Shown: one piece after another, positions 16,970-26,635 of the stretch
Layout: every line of letters starts with the position of its first letter
How positions within the stretch are numbered: the stretch's first letter is position 1
Origin: Fidelibacterota bacterium
GTDB taxonomy: Bacteria > Fidelibacterota > Marinisomatia > Marinisomatales > TCS55
DNA length: 56,848 nucleotides
Assembly (NCBI GenBank): GCA_016845785.1
Contig: JAERSH010000052.1
Location: 1 to 56,848 of the forward strand
Reading direction: 5' to 3'
The notes under the pieces: generated by a model
What the model saw: the letters and a program-made list of their open reading frames with translations, nothing else
Database searches by the model: none
What the model was told of the DNA's origin: nothing
Program-made: the position numbers and the translations under genes

Positions 16970-18142
16970 ATGAAAATTAAACATTTATTATTTGTCTTAT
17001 TTGCCATTGGACTCCTATCCTGCGAAAAAGAGGTATCCATGGAAGATCAAATTATGGGTACTTGGTACATGCCACAAGCATTAAACCGCCACACAGCAGG
17101 ACAATCAGTTGATGATGTGGCCGGGCATAGTTTAAATGCATGGAATTATTCCATGGTTATTACCACCAATTCCGATCAAGAATTGGTTGATCGAACTGCT
17201 AATGCCATTGGCAGCATAACAGTTTCAGGTGATAGTGAAGCAGAAATTAATTTCATGCGAGGATGGTATGATCAAAATTCAGGTCAGGCGTCAATCTCGT
17301 TTACCAATTATAATTGGTACAATGTCCACGAAACCGATCAAAGTACTTATGTGTATGGATATGTAGATAATTATTCCCATGAATATCAAGACTCCGTCAA
17401 TATTTGGTATAATGACAGTACAGGGGCATATGATACAATGGGTGGTTGGTGGCATTCCGATTTCATTTCAGTTTATAATTCCAACAATGACTATTATGAA
17501 ATTCGAGAAGAAATTGATTTTACCTTTGATGGAATAACATTGACGATTCCCAGTCAAACTATCGGTGATACCAACTCTATTACCATCGGAGGTGAAATGA
17601 CACATGCCACCATTCACATTCCTGCAAATACACCTACAGAAATTTTTTCGTATACAGGAGACACATCTTGGGACTTTGGTTCTTGGGCCATCCATATTGA
17701 AGATGACGGCCGTTGGGTAGAAGTGTTTACTTGGGAGGGTCAATATGATTCATCCGATGTATATCATACCTATACGGATTCCACAGTGGCTGAATGGGAA
17801 TTAGATGGAGATACGCTATTTGTTACCTACCGTTATGACGACGTTTGGACAGGTGATGGACCCGGTGCCGGACAAGGGACTTGGATGTATCAAATTGCAT
17901 ACACCTATACATTGGAAAATGGGATGCTAAAACTCACCAACGAGTATGATTTGTGTCAAGGGGATGCCCATTGCCACGAATGGGTCGAATGGGAATTTGG
18001 ATTAGACCATGGCAGCCTTGAAGAATATAAAATGGTCTGGGCTTTGGAGTTCACCAAGACGCCTAGTGCAAGGTCTCGAGAATTTCGTGGACCGTTCCGA
18101 ACCGTTATGGGGAAATTTCCACCATATAAATTTATGAAATAA
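16970..18142 (+). CDS. Hypothetical acidic lipoprotein
   Basis: A 390-residue lipoprotein with a clear lipobox (LLFVLFAIGLLSCEKE) and a low-complexity, aromatic and acidic mature part rich in Trp, Tyr, Asp and Thr. The early motif DQIMGTWYMP resembles the first strand of lipocalin-like lipoproteins (G-x-W), and the rest alternates short beta-strand-like segments (TYTDSTVAEWELDGDTLFVT, TYTLENGMLKLTNEYD). I do not recognise the family. Alternative starts lie at 16955 and 16928; I choose the ATG directly before the lysines of the signal (MKIKHLLF), after AAGAG. The C-terminal 25 residues are unusually basic (SARSREFRGPFRTVMGKFPP). A strong terminator follows within 6 nt. Confidence 0.75.
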   Translation: MKIKHLLFVLFAIGLLSCEKEVSMEDQIMGTWYMPQALNRHTAGQSVDDVAGHSLNAWNYSMVITTNSDQELVDRTANAIGSITVSGDSEAEINFMRGWYDQNSGQASISFTNYNWYNVHETDQSTYVYGYVDNYSHEYQDSVNIWYNDSTGAYDTMGGWWHSDFISVYNSNNDYYEIREEIDFTFDGITLTIPSQTIGDTNSITIGGEMTHATIHIPANTPTEIFSYTGDTSWDFGSWAIHIEDDGRWVEVFTWEGQYDSSDVYHTYTDSTVAEWELDGDTLFVTYRYDDVWTGDGPGAGQGTWMYQIAYTYTLENGMLKLTNEYDLCQGDAHCHEWVEWEFGLDHGSLEEYKMVWALEFTKTPSARSREFRGPFRTVMGKFPPYKFMK

Positions 18143-18147
18143 AAAAA

Positions 18148-18174
18148 GGGGCAGAAAATCTGCCCCTTTTTTTT
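18148..18174 (+). terminator. Rho-independent terminator, probably bidirectional
   Basis: GGGGCAGA and TCTGCCCC form an 8-bp stem with an AAA loop (18148-18166), preceded by seven A and followed by eight T. It lies between convergent genes (lipoprotein at 18142, amidohydrolase ending at 18193) and can serve both. Confidence 0.92.
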
Positions 18175-18192
18175 ATTTATATCTAATTGTGG

Positions 18193-19464
18193 TTATTTAT
18201 AAACCACGCCGCCTTTCATAACAAAATTAACATTTTTTGTTACAGTAATATCTTTTAATGGATCTCCAGGGACAGCCACGATATCAGCTTTCATCCCTTT
18301 TTTGATCTGACCCAAATCATCAGCACCTAATGCTTCTGCCGCTACGGATGTAGCTGAATTAATCACATCAATGGGCTTCATCCCTGCTTCAACCATGAAG
18401 CGGAATTCGTCTGCATTGTCTCCATGGGGCGAAACACCAGAGTCTGTACCAAAAGCAATTTTGACCCCTGTTTTATAAGCCATACCAACCGTTTCTTTTA
18501 TCACCGGACCAATTGCCAATGCTTTTGGCCGAATAATTTCAGGGAAATAACCGGGATTTTTTGCCTTTTCATATACAAATTCACCTGCACTAATGGTGGG
18601 CACATAATAAGTGCCATGCTTCACCATGAGCCTTGCCGTTTCCTTATCCATTAGTGTACCGTGCTCAATAGTCCTTACACCGGCACGGATGGCGCGCTGC
18701 ATACCTTCAACACCGTGAGCATGGGCCGCTACAAACATTTCATATTCGGATGCAGTCTTTACCACTTCCTTAATTTCTTCTTCAGTGAATTGGGGGTTCT
18801 GACCATTTTTCGCCACGCTTAATACGCCCCCTGTGGCCGTGATTTTTACCAAATCGGATCCATCTTTATAACGTTGGCGGACGGCTTTTCTTGCATCATC
18901 TGTTCCATTCACCACACCTTCTAATGGACCGGGGTCACCCATTAATTTTCGGTTTAATCCACTGGTAGGGTCTGCATGGCCACCCGTGGTCCCCAATGAT
19001 CTCCCAGCTGAATAAATACGAGGCCCTTTTATATAGCCTGCTTTAATGGCATTGCGGGTAGATAGCATCACTTCGCCACCCAAATCCCGTACGGTCGTGA
19101 ATCCGGCCATAAGCGTTTCTTCTACCCACGGCACCGCACGATAGGCTACATCCTCGATATTCATGTAGAAATCTTCGCCGTATGCTTTGGGATTCATTTC
19201 TCCTGATAAGTGAACGTGAAGGTCAATCCACCCGGGCATTACAGTGGCCTCTTTTAAATCGATAATCGTGTCATCGGATTTACCCTTTTTATATCCTTTT
19301 ACCACATCGACGATTTTTCCATCTTCAATAAGGATGGATCGTTTCGATACCGCTTTCTTGGATGTACCATCCAATAGCCTGCCCGCATGGATAATGGTCT
19401 GCTGGGCCCATATACTGCCCATACTGATTAAAATCATTAATGAATATTTTTTCATGAATTTCAA
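18193..19464 (-). CDS. Exported metal-dependent amidohydrolase (imidazolonepropionase/prolidase-like)
   Basis: A 423-residue amidohydrolase-superfamily enzyme with a signal peptide (KKYSLMILISMGSIWAQ). Metal-site motifs are intact: GWIDLHVHLSG (H-x-H), DLVKITATGG (the usual carboxylated Lys), FVAAHAHGVEGMQRAIRAG (His), IEHGTLMD (His) and IAFGTDSGVSPHGDNADE (Asp). This exported clade contains Xaa-Pro/Xaa-Arg dipeptidases and uncharacterised enzymes, so a dipeptide-type substrate is plausible. The first codon at 19464 is TTG, five bases after GGAGG. The ATG three codons later (19455) is 14 nt from that site, so the ribosome site favours TTG. It is divergent from the exosortase gene. Confidence 0.9.
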   Translation of the reverse strand: MKFMKKYSLMILISMGSIWAQQTIIHAGRLLDGTSKKAVSKRSILIEDGKIVDVVKGYKKGKSDDTIIDLKEATVMPGWIDLHVHLSGEMNPKAYGEDFYMNIEDVAYRAVPWVEETLMAGFTTVRDLGGEVMLSTRNAIKAGYIKGPRIYSAGRSLGTTGGHADPTSGLNRKLMGDPGPLEGVVNGTDDARKAVRQRYKDGSDLVKITATGGVLSVAKNGQNPQFTEEEIKEVVKTASEYEMFVAAHAHGVEGMQRAIRAGVRTIEHGTLMDKETARLMVKHGTYYVPTISAGEFVYEKAKNPGYFPEIIRPKALAIGPVIKETVGMAYKTGVKIAFGTDSGVSPHGDNADEFRFMVEAGMKPIDVINSATSVAAEALGADDLGQIKKGMKADIVAVPGDPLKDITVTKNVNFVMKGGVVYK

Positions 19465-19591
19465 TTTAACCTCCTCATGATTTGAAAATATTGGAGGAGA
19501 CTTTAGGGTTTCAGAAACTTTTCGGCAAGGATATTCACAGGACTATTTTGTTGCCCCTAGATTCATTCATCCCGTAAACTAATCCTCTATC

Positions 19592-20125
19592 ATGGATATT
19601 CAGACACGCATAAAGGAGGTTTCCCCGCTCACTCGCTTCTTGATTACCGCAGGTGCCGTCTATGTGGTATGGTATATTTTATATGATTATTATCTCCTAC
19701 CTGATGGCCGATTGGATACATTCTTAAGTATTACCGGCGTGAATCTGGCAGGATCCATTTTAAATATGTTTGGGTACGAGATTTATTCTGATACCCGTAT
19801 CTTGGCCATCACCGGTACCAATGGTGTAGAAATCCAAAATGGATGCAATGGACTTGAATTGATTGGCCTCTACATGGGATTCATTATTGCCTATCCCGGT
19901 GGACCATTGAATAAACGAATGGGATTTTTAGCCGGAGGCATCCTGCTTCTTTTTGTAGCAAATGTTTTTCGAATTATGATCTTTGCCCTTTCTATCTACT
20001 ACATTCCATCTTGGTGGGAGCAGGTGCACACCTATAGTTCTTACTTTATTTTTTACCCGATTGTGCTCACCCTCTGGTATTTATGGACAACCATAAGCGA
20101 TCAAGATTTATTATCAAACGATTGA
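19592..20125 (+). CDS. Exosortase/archaeosortase family transpeptidase
   Basis: A 177-residue integral membrane cysteine transpeptidase-like protein. All three family-signature residues are present: Cys85 in QNGCNGLELIG, Arg127 in VANVFRIMIFA and His146 in QVHTYSSYFIFY. The compact size matches the short exosortase forms seen in Bacteroidota-like genomes rather than the long EpsH type. Such enzymes cut a C-terminal sorting signal and join the protein to a surface anchor. No protein in this window ends in a PEP-CTERM-like tripartite tail, so substrates must be elsewhere or have a different signal. It overlaps the next gene by about 43 nt if that gene starts at its first ATG. No clear Shine-Dalgarno site is seen. 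Confidence 0.85.
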   Translation: MDIQTRIKEVSPLTRFLITAGAVYVVWYILYDYYLLPDGRLDTFLSITGVNLAGSILNMFGYEIYSDTRILAITGTNGVEIQNGCNGLELIGLYMGFIIAYPGGPLNKRMGFLAGGILLLFVANVFRIMIFALSIYYIPSWWEQVHTYSSYFIFYPIVLTLWYLWTTISDQDLLSND

Positions 20126-20565
20126 TCATTATTATGGCAGGAATTTCATTCCTGTATATTGGAATCATTCGTCCAACACAATCCATTATCATTCATAAGT
20201 GGGTTGCACCTCACTTTGAGTCGCAGCTTTCAGGAACGACTGATATTGCTATTGTCAGTACGGATGCAGATCAAATTGAAATTGCAGGACACTTCCCAAA
20301 AACAAAGTTTGAACTACCTTTCAACGGATGGTTTTGGCTTACTTTGGGATTATTCCTCACTTCAAAATTTGATCGAATGATTCGCATCATGACCTATTAT
20401 CATTTGGCTTTATTTGCCGTATTATACTTAGGGATGATATTGATCATAAATGGCTGGAGTTGGCTCGCTTACCTTTTTGCCATCCATGAACATGTGTATA
20501 AAGTATTATTCCTCGTTATGGGACTGTTGGGGTTAAAAACTTCAACCCGGTATAAGTTACTTTAG
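20083..20565 (+). CDS. Membrane protein coupled to exosortase
   Basis: A protein of up to 160 residues with three to four predicted transmembrane segments: about residues 14-30 (LIIIMAGISFLYIGIIRP), 75-95 (FNGWFWLTLGLFLTS), 100-120 (YYHLALFAVLYLGMILIING) and 130-150 (VYKVLFLVMGLLGL). A periplasmic-sized loop lies between the first two. The family is not recognised. It is reminiscent of the small membrane partners encoded beside exosortases, but that is inference from position. Start options: ATG 20083 (long overlap with the exosortase), TTG 20122 (TTGA overlap with its stop) or ATG 20134. The downstream PGRP gene is convergent, and the 3' ends overlap by 9 nt. Confidence 0.65.
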   Translation: MDNHKRSRFIIKRLIIIMAGISFLYIGIIRPTQSIIIHKWVAPHFESQLSGTTDIAIVSTDADQIEIAGHFPKTKFELPFNGWFWLTLGLFLTSKFDRMIRIMTYYHLALFAVLYLGMILIINGWSWLAYLFAIHEHVYKVLFLVMGLLGLKTSTRYKLL

Positions 20566-21852
20566 TAAAACCATTTTCTTTGTTTCTGTCAGCGGTCCTA
20601 GTTCCGCTTTAAAAAAATATATCCCGGGGGATACTAGAGCCCCCGAATCATCTTTACCGTTCCACACAATCTGCTTATATCCATAATGTTGGGTCGTGCT
20701 TACCAATAATTTTACCTCGCGACCCAATATATCATAAATGGCAATTCTAACTTCCGCCGGTTCAGGTAAATCATAATGTAATGTGGTGGATGAATTAAAT
20801 GGATTTGGATAATTCTGAAATAAGGCAAATCGTGTGGGTTGTTCGCCATACTGAATAAAGAGAGTAATATCCGCTCGCAATTGGGGTAACATAGGCCATA
20901 CGTTATCGCCAGGACAAGAAGTGGTCCCAAAATAATCCCGGTGCCCCTTTAACAAAGTGGCATTAATACCATATGTATCACTAATCCACGCATAAAGATG
21001 AACTAATGATTTTTCGGTTTCATATGTCATTTCATCCAGACATGTCCAATTGGTTTCAGGTGGATGGTAGCATCCCAAGATACAAACACCGATATTCCCC
21101 GTATTGGCGCCACCGACATGCGCACCAAGCACAGTCTCAGGTCGGCCTTGATAAATGTTACCGGCCATATCGACGACAAAATGATAACCGATGTCACTCC
21201 AACCTCGACCATCTTGATGAAATTCTTGGATGGCTTTCACTGCCGCTTTCCCCTCATCCAATGATCTGGCGGCCCACCCAGCTGCATGATGCAATGTCAT
21301 TTTGTCAAAATAAGGATGGTTTGAATAACTGTATTTAGGGTCTCGCGCATTCCATTCACTTCGAGGGATTACCTTAGGTTTGTCTACACCCAAAGGATTC
21401 CTTTTTAATTTAGGCCGAATTTGATCTGATAATTTTTCATCAATTTTTTCAAAGACACCCCCCTTTAGAAAATGGGCGGGATTATTAGAATTAATTTCGT
21501 AACGAATAGCTTGAATGTCTTGAAGCGTTGGATCCAATACTGAAGCAATAAAACGATCGCTATTGGGTTCAGTAAATATCTTGGCCAATTGAGGTGTTGA
21601 CCATTCCCCATTTGATTTCAAAAATTGAATGGTTATTGCAGCCGTAGTATCGCCTGAGAATCGTAATGCCGCACCTTCAATGTTCAATTTTTCGGGTATT
21701 CGCGGCGCACCTCCTTTTTGAACAAATCCAGAGGATGTTCTGGTTCTTTGGGTAGGATTATCAAATTCAATTATACGTACAGCATCTAAAAATTGGCCTT
21801 GGACCAAGCTTACGAACCATATGGATAACAGAATTTTAAAATATTTCTTCAT
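20557..21852 (-). CDS. Secreted N-acetylmuramoyl-L-alanine amidase (PGRP) with T9SS-like sorting domain
   Basis: A 431-residue secreted peptidoglycan amidase. After the signal peptide (MKKYFKILLSIWFVSLVQGQ) comes a 120-residue region of unknown role. Next is the PGRP/amidase_2 domain: RSEWNARDPKY, MTLHHAAG (Zn His), GWSDIGYHFVVDMAGNIYQGRP (Tyr), GNIGVCILG, and LKGHRDYFGTTSCPGD (Zn His and Cys). The C-terminal 85 residues form a FlgD-like/T9SS-type-A-like domain (FALFQNYPNPFNSSTTLHY, YDILGREV, SPGIYFFKAE, TETKKMVLLK), which implies export by a type IX-like route and cell-surface or extracellular action. It may remodel the cell's own wall or attack other bacteria. It overlaps the exosortase partner gene by 9 nt at the 3' ends. 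Confidence 0.92.
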   Translation of the reverse strand: MKKYFKILLSIWFVSLVQGQFLDAVRIIEFDNPTQRTRTSSGFVQKGGAPRIPEKLNIEGAALRFSGDTTAAITIQFLKSNGEWSTPQLAKIFTEPNSDRFIASVLDPTLQDIQAIRYEINSNNPAHFLKGGVFEKIDEKLSDQIRPKLKRNPLGVDKPKVIPRSEWNARDPKYSYSNHPYFDKMTLHHAAGWAARSLDEGKAAVKAIQEFHQDGRGWSDIGYHFVVDMAGNIYQGRPETVLGAHVGGANTGNIGVCILGCYHPPETNWTCLDEMTYETEKSLVHLYAWISDTYGINATLLKGHRDYFGTTSCPGDNVWPMLPQLRADITLFIQYGEQPTRFALFQNYPNPFNSSTTLHYDLPEPAEVRIAIYDILGREVKLLVSTTQHYGYKQIVWNGKDDSGALVSPGIYFFKAELGPLTETKKMVLLK

Positions 21853-21920
21853 TGATAATATGTGAATTTATACATGTTATACGAACCCCCGATGTTTAGA
21901 ATTAGTTATTAGATAAAAAA

Positions 21921-21953
21921 AAGCCCCATCTCGGTAAACGAGACAGGGCTTTT
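21921..21953 (-). terminator. Rho-independent terminator of the FG-GAP gene
   Basis: A GC-rich hairpin, AGCCC...TCTCG / CGAGA...GGGCT with a GTAAA loop (plus-strand view), flanked by A-runs on the left and T5 on the right. Read on the minus strand the A-run becomes a long T tract just after the stop at 21973, so it ends that transcript. Confidence 0.85.
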
Positions 21954-21972
21954 TATCACGCAAGTGGATCGT

Positions 21973-23691
21973 TCATTTCATGAACGTCATTTGTTTTGTT
22001 TTTGTAAAATTACCAAATCGCATGGAATAGAAATAGGTGCCACTGGCAACCTGATTTCCACTACGATCCAAGCCATTCCAATTTACCCGGTAGGTGCCCG
22101 CTGGCTTATCCTGCAATGGCAGAATGGTAGCAACTTCTTGACCCATCACATTATAAATGGATATGGTTACTGTACTTGCAATTGGTAACGAATATTCAAT
22201 TGTTGTGGTTGGATTAAATGGATTTGGATAATTTTGATTCAGTTTAAAATCATCCGGTGTAATTAGAACGACATCTTTCACACTCAAATCTGTACTCTTT
22301 GTGCTGTATTCCAATACCCGTAAAAATACACGGTCTGGATTTGCTTTAGCCGAATCTGTTCCAGCATATAAGCTATCTGAAATACCCTGATAAGCCAAAA
22401 TGACTTCGCCAAATGAATCTCGATCTAAGTTTGACCCCGCAAACATTTTATTTGGGCCACCCGTTTGGGTTGAATCCACAGTAAAGTTTGTACGTGTCCA
22501 GTTTGCGGAGTCAAGGACACTCCCCGTTCCGGTAAACTGGAACATGGCCGTACCTTTTCCATAACCAAAGAAAATACCCGGGTCCCCAAAAGCATTATTA
22601 CTAGCAGAGGCACCTAAGGCATAACCGAATGCTGAATCCAATACGGCTGTTTCAGATGCTGCTAACTTATTTGCATCTCCATCCGTATCTGCGACGATGA
22701 AAAATTGTTTGTCATAGAATCCACCGACATATACCTCATCTTTACCATCTTTATCCGCATCAGCGACAGTTGGTGCTAAGGTCCAATCATCCTTATCTGC
22801 CAATTTCACATAGGATGTATCACCCAATGTATATGTATCCGCACCCGTCGCTTCGATGACAAAAACAGCTAAATTATTCCACGAGAAACACACGGCTTCT
22901 TTTTTGCCATCCCCATCCATATCTGCAACAACAACACCTTGTGGACTACCACCACCCACTGCATTCTCTCTGGCACCATCCTTATCAACATCCCTTGGGG
23001 ACATGGCATATTCTTCCACCAATTGAGGCAATACACCAATATCGCCACTCACAGATGCAATTACAAATCGATCGCCAGAATACGCAGAGTGGGCTGTAGA
23101 GGTTGTCCCGAATGCTGGATTTGAAGGACCATTATTAGCCCAAATAATTTCTTGAGTGCCATCTCCATCAATATCATTTATTGTAAAATGTTCTACTCTG
23201 ACTTCACTCATCGTATCCGCAAATGCAGTATGTAGGTTTCTAAACCAATGAGTAGAATATCCGTTATCAGTTGTACCATCCCATTCATACACATGGAGAC
23301 CTGCGGTTGTGTCAGAATTATTATATCTTCCACTAAAGAATACAACCTCACCCAATCCATCACCATCTAAATCACCTGTTTGAAGCCATCTTGTGCCAGA
23401 TGAATATGCTGAATTAGAGTTGGGAGAAGACCAAACATGCACAAGGGTATCACCATAATACCATTCAAATGCGTGAACCTTTCCACCATTGGCATAATCA
23501 GTCGCCCAAATTTCCATTCGGCCATCTTTATCCAAGTCAGTACCACTCCAAACTCCTCGTGGACCAGAACTTGAGTCCCATTGGTTTGTATCCCCCTTTG
23601 CTTTATAAAAAATACTATGGTTACTAAATGTCCCCTGTCCAAATAATAATGTTGTACAGAGTATCAGGACTACACTAGCGATTTTTTTCAT
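21973..23691 (-). CDS. Secreted FG-GAP/VCBS-repeat protein with T9SS-like sorting domain
   Basis: A 572-residue secreted protein with a signal peptide (MKKIASVVLILCTTLLFGQG). It carries repeated calcium-binding-type FG-GAP motifs of the form D.DGDG..E(V/I): DLDKDGRMEIWA, DLDGDGLGEVVFF, DIDGDGTQEIIWA, DMDGDGKKEAVCF, DADKDGKDEVYVG, NLDRDSFGEVILA. These build a seven-bladed integrin-like propeller. The C-terminus (KLNQNYPNPFNPTTTIEYSL, IYNVMGQEVATILP, ASGTYFYSMRFGN, KTKQMTFMK) is the FlgD-like/T9SS-type-A-like domain. No catalytic motif is seen; a binding or adhesive surface role is likely. It has its own terminator and is divergent from the TonB receptor at 23831. Confidence 0.9.
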   Translation of the reverse strand: MKKIASVVLILCTTLLFGQGTFSNHSIFYKAKGDTNQWDSSSGPRGVWSGTDLDKDGRMEIWATDYANGGKVHAFEWYYGDTLVHVWSSPNSNSAYSSGTRWLQTGDLDGDGLGEVVFFSGRYNNSDTTAGLHVYEWDGTTDNGYSTHWFRNLHTAFADTMSEVRVEHFTINDIDGDGTQEIIWANNGPSNPAFGTTSTAHSAYSGDRFVIASVSGDIGVLPQLVEEYAMSPRDVDKDGARENAVGGGSPQGVVVADMDGDGKKEAVCFSWNNLAVFVIEATGADTYTLGDTSYVKLADKDDWTLAPTVADADKDGKDEVYVGGFYDKQFFIVADTDGDANKLAASETAVLDSAFGYALGASASNNAFGDPGIFFGYGKGTAMFQFTGTGSVLDSANWTRTNFTVDSTQTGGPNKMFAGSNLDRDSFGEVILAYQGISDSLYAGTDSAKANPDRVFLRVLEYSTKSTDLSVKDVVLITPDDFKLNQNYPNPFNPTTTIEYSLPIASTVTISIYNVMGQEVATILPLQDKPAGTYRVNWNGLDRSGNQVASGTYFYSMRFGNFTKTKQMTFMK

Positions 23692-23830
23692 AATTGTTCT
23701 CCTTGTTATCCATTCTATAATTTCGTGGTGTTAAGTATAAACATAATTATAATGTAAACACAATGTAAAATTTTTAAAAATATAGTTACATTTTTTCTTT
23801 TAAATTTCGGGTGAAGTAATCCTATTTTTT

Positions 23831-26635
23831 ATGCTAACAATCAAAGGAAATACAACAATTTATAAACCCTATAATAAGTGGCTGATGACCTTTATAATAC
23901 TAATTTCATTTGGCGCTGCCAATACAGGAAAGGTATCCGGAAAGGTAACTGATGCCAAATCAGGTGATCCGTTGGCAGGAGTTAACGTATTTTTAGATGA
24001 CACACCATTCGGTGCTGCTACAGATCAGTTTGGTGAATATATCATTTTAAATATACCCCCAGGTGATTATACACTTAGGGCCTCATATATTGGATATGCA
24101 TCCCATCGTATTGAAAATATTCGAGTGAGTTTAGATCGAACCACCCAACGAAATATCCAAATGAAAGAAGCGGTTATTGAAGGTGAGGAGGTTACAGTTA
24201 TTGCAGATCGGCCTCTTATTCAAAAAGATTTAACTGCCTCCCAAAAAGTGACCACCTCTGATGAAATCAATATAATGCCGGTTGAAACTTTTTTGGGAGT
24301 ATTAACCACCCAAGCGGGTGTGAACCAAGGGGCTGGCGGCGAACTTCATATTCGTGGAGGCCGTTCGAACGAGGTGGGTTATTACATTGACGGTGTTTCT
24401 GTTGCCAATCCATTTTTTACCAATGGCTTGGCTGTAAGTATTTCCAATAAAGCCTTAGAAGAAATGAAAGTGGTTTCCGGTGCGTTTAATGCTGAATATG
24501 GAAACGCTATGAGTGGTATCGTTAATTTACAAGTGAAAGACGGCGGAAAAGATTATCATGGTAGTGTGTCGGTCCAGACAGGAGATCATCACTCAAACGA
24601 TAGTCAAATTTTTACAAATATTGATCAATTTAGCTTAGGCACCAATCAAGTGATTGAAGGGTCAGTAAATGGTCCCATGCCATTTATGGCCCAAGCGGGA
24701 AAGTTCACATTCAATATTAGTGGTCGCTATAGTAATAGTGAAGGGTATTATTATGGTATTCGAGAGCATACCATTGGTGACTCAGCTGACTTTAGGGATG
24801 CGAATAATTGGTATATAGAAATGAATGGTGATAGCACTTATGTCTCAATGGCACCGCGTAACAATCTTAATCTTATGGGAAAATTCACCTATCGAATTTC
24901 TCCATTAATGAAAATATCTCTTCAGATGATTCATTCCGGGGGAAAATCTAAGTCTTATTCCCATTATTATAAATATAACCCGGATGGCACTTCTACTTCA
25001 GAATCTGCCAATAATAATATTTCATTGAAGCTGAATCATGCATTAGGGAAGCGTAGTTTTTATGAGGCAAACCTCTCATTCTCAAACACGGATTTTATGG
25101 GCTATCAGTTTAAACCTATTGACTTAAGTTCATCTGTCCATGAAGATGATGCGAGTCGATTCGGCACAGGCCAATATGTCCTCCATAACCATTATGAAGA
25201 TGGGGGTAAGTATTGGGTTCTAAATAATTTTGAATATGTACCTACATCTAGAATTAAAGGATCTCCCGCCTCATCCACATTTTCATTTGGTGGATCTAAT
25301 CGTGGCCAATCATATCGAAAGTCCAACTCATTTGCTTTCAAATTTGATTTTACCAGTCAAGTGACAAATCGCCATGAATTAAAAGCAGGTATTAATTTTA
25401 GAAAAGATAATTTAGATGAGAGAAATTTTGCCGTATTGTATGACAATCAAGTATATAAAGTCCCTACCATATTGCCGGTGAATGATTCCCCTTCCCATAA
25501 CCATTACGAAAATTCAGCCACATTTTTCTCCGGATACATTCAAGATAAAATTGAATATGATCATTTCATTACCAATGTGGGTATTCGGTATGACCAATTT
25601 GATCCGGACGAGAACTATATAACCAATTTTCTTGATCCAGAAGGTGAAAAGAAAAAAGCATCCACCAAAACCATGATATCACCTCGAATTGGTGTGGCTT
25701 TTCCCATCACCGATAAGGGAATCCTTCATTTTTCTTATGGTCACTTTTACCAGATGCCAACGCTGAGACGAATGTATAAAAAAAGTATTTTTGGCGCTGG
25801 TCTTGCACCCACCCTTGGCTATGCGGATCTAAAACCGGAAAAAACTGTCCTTTATGAATTTGGACTTCAACAGCAAATCGGAATGGTCATGGCCATTGAA
25901 ATGAGTGCTTTTTATAAAGATATCCGCGATCTTTTGGCTCTGCAATCAATACGGTATGAATCAGAAAAATATGGCCCATCTAATTATGCCATTTATATGA
26001 ATAAAGATTATGGCAATGTGAAAGGTTATACTTTTAGCCTTACCAAACGATATGATAAGGTTACACGTCTATCCGCATTCCTAGACTATACATATCAAGT
26101 TACGGAGGGTAACAGCGTTACATCAGGGTCATTTTACTATAATGCATTATCCGGCGAAGAGGAAGAAAAACGAATCGTCCCCCTTGCGTGGGATCAACGT
26201 CATATTTTAAATATGAATGTATCCATTGGAGACCCAAGAAATTGGAATGTTGGCCTCATCAGCAAACTCTCTAGTGGTTGGCCCTATACACCCAACATCC
26301 CTGACGCTAATTATGTCCCCCAGCCCAATAGTGGCCGCAAACCCTGGCAATGGCGTGTGGATCTGCGTATCCATAAAAATTTCAAAATTGGAAAGTTTGA
26401 TTATATGGTTTATGCCAAGGTGTACAATCTCCTCGATCGGCGAAATGAACGATATGTGTTTAATGATACGGGCCGGGCTGGTTATACCTATGTATTTCAA
26501 TCCACTCAGGAAACCCAAGGATTCAAAGACCATTATGGTGAACCGGGGGTTCATACATGGTCTGAATATCAAATCCGTCCACATTATTATACAGCGCCTC
26601 GATCTGTAAACATCGGCGTCTCTTTGGATTTTTAA
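23831..26635 (+). CDS. TonB-dependent receptor with carboxypeptidase-regulatory-like domain
   Basis: A 934-residue outer-membrane receptor. Near the N-terminus is a hydrophobic export signal (WLMTFIILISFGAANTG). Then come a regulatory-like beta-sandwich (GKVSGKVTDAKSGDPLAGVN, DYTLRASYIGYASHRIENI), a plug (TQAGVNQGAGGELHIRGGRS, VGYYIDGVSV, VSGAFNAEYGNAMSGIVNLQ) and a large barrel with the ending ARSVNIGVSLDF-type aromatic C-terminal strand (PRSVNIGVSLDF). It overlaps the next gene by one base (TAATG), and that gene in turn couples to a PorV-like protein, so the three are a unit. The plug is complete; the TonB box is not obvious. The substrate is unknown; co-transcription suggests it serves the large surface protein. 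Confidence 0.93.
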   Translation: MLTIKGNTTIYKPYNKWLMTFIILISFGAANTGKVSGKVTDAKSGDPLAGVNVFLDDTPFGAATDQFGEYIILNIPPGDYTLRASYIGYASHRIENIRVSLDRTTQRNIQMKEAVIEGEEVTVIADRPLIQKDLTASQKVTTSDEINIMPVETFLGVLTTQAGVNQGAGGELHIRGGRSNEVGYYIDGVSVANPFFTNGLAVSISNKALEEMKVVSGAFNAEYGNAMSGIVNLQVKDGGKDYHGSVSVQTGDHHSNDSQIFTNIDQFSLGTNQVIEGSVNGPMPFMAQAGKFTFNISGRYSNSEGYYYGIREHTIGDSADFRDANNWYIEMNGDSTYVSMAPRNNLNLMGKFTYRISPLMKISLQMIHSGGKSKSYSHYYKYNPDGTSTSESANNNISLKLNHALGKRSFYEANLSFSNTDFMGYQFKPIDLSSSVHEDDASRFGTGQYVLHNHYEDGGKYWVLNNFEYVPTSRIKGSPASSTFSFGGSNRGQSYRKSNSFAFKFDFTSQVTNRHELKAGINFRKDNLDERNFAVLYDNQVYKVPTILPVNDSPSHNHYENSATFFSGYIQDKIEYDHFITNVGIRYDQFDPDENYITNFLDPEGEKKKASTKTMISPRIGVAFPITDKGILHFSYGHFYQMPTLRRMYKKSIFGAGLAPTLGYADLKPEKTVLYEFGLQQQIGMVMAIEMSAFYKDIRDLLALQSIRYESEKYGPSNYAIYMNKDYGNVKGYTFSLTKRYDKVTRLSAFLDYTYQVTEGNSVTSGSFYYNALSGEEEEKRIVPLAWDQRHILNMNVSIGDPRNWNVGLISKLSSGWPYTPNIPDANYVPQPNSGRKPWQWRVDLRIHKNFKIGKFDYMVYAKVYNLLDRRNERYVFNDTGRAGYTYVFQSTQETQGFKDHYGEPGVHTWSEYQIRPHYYTAPRSVNIGVSLDF

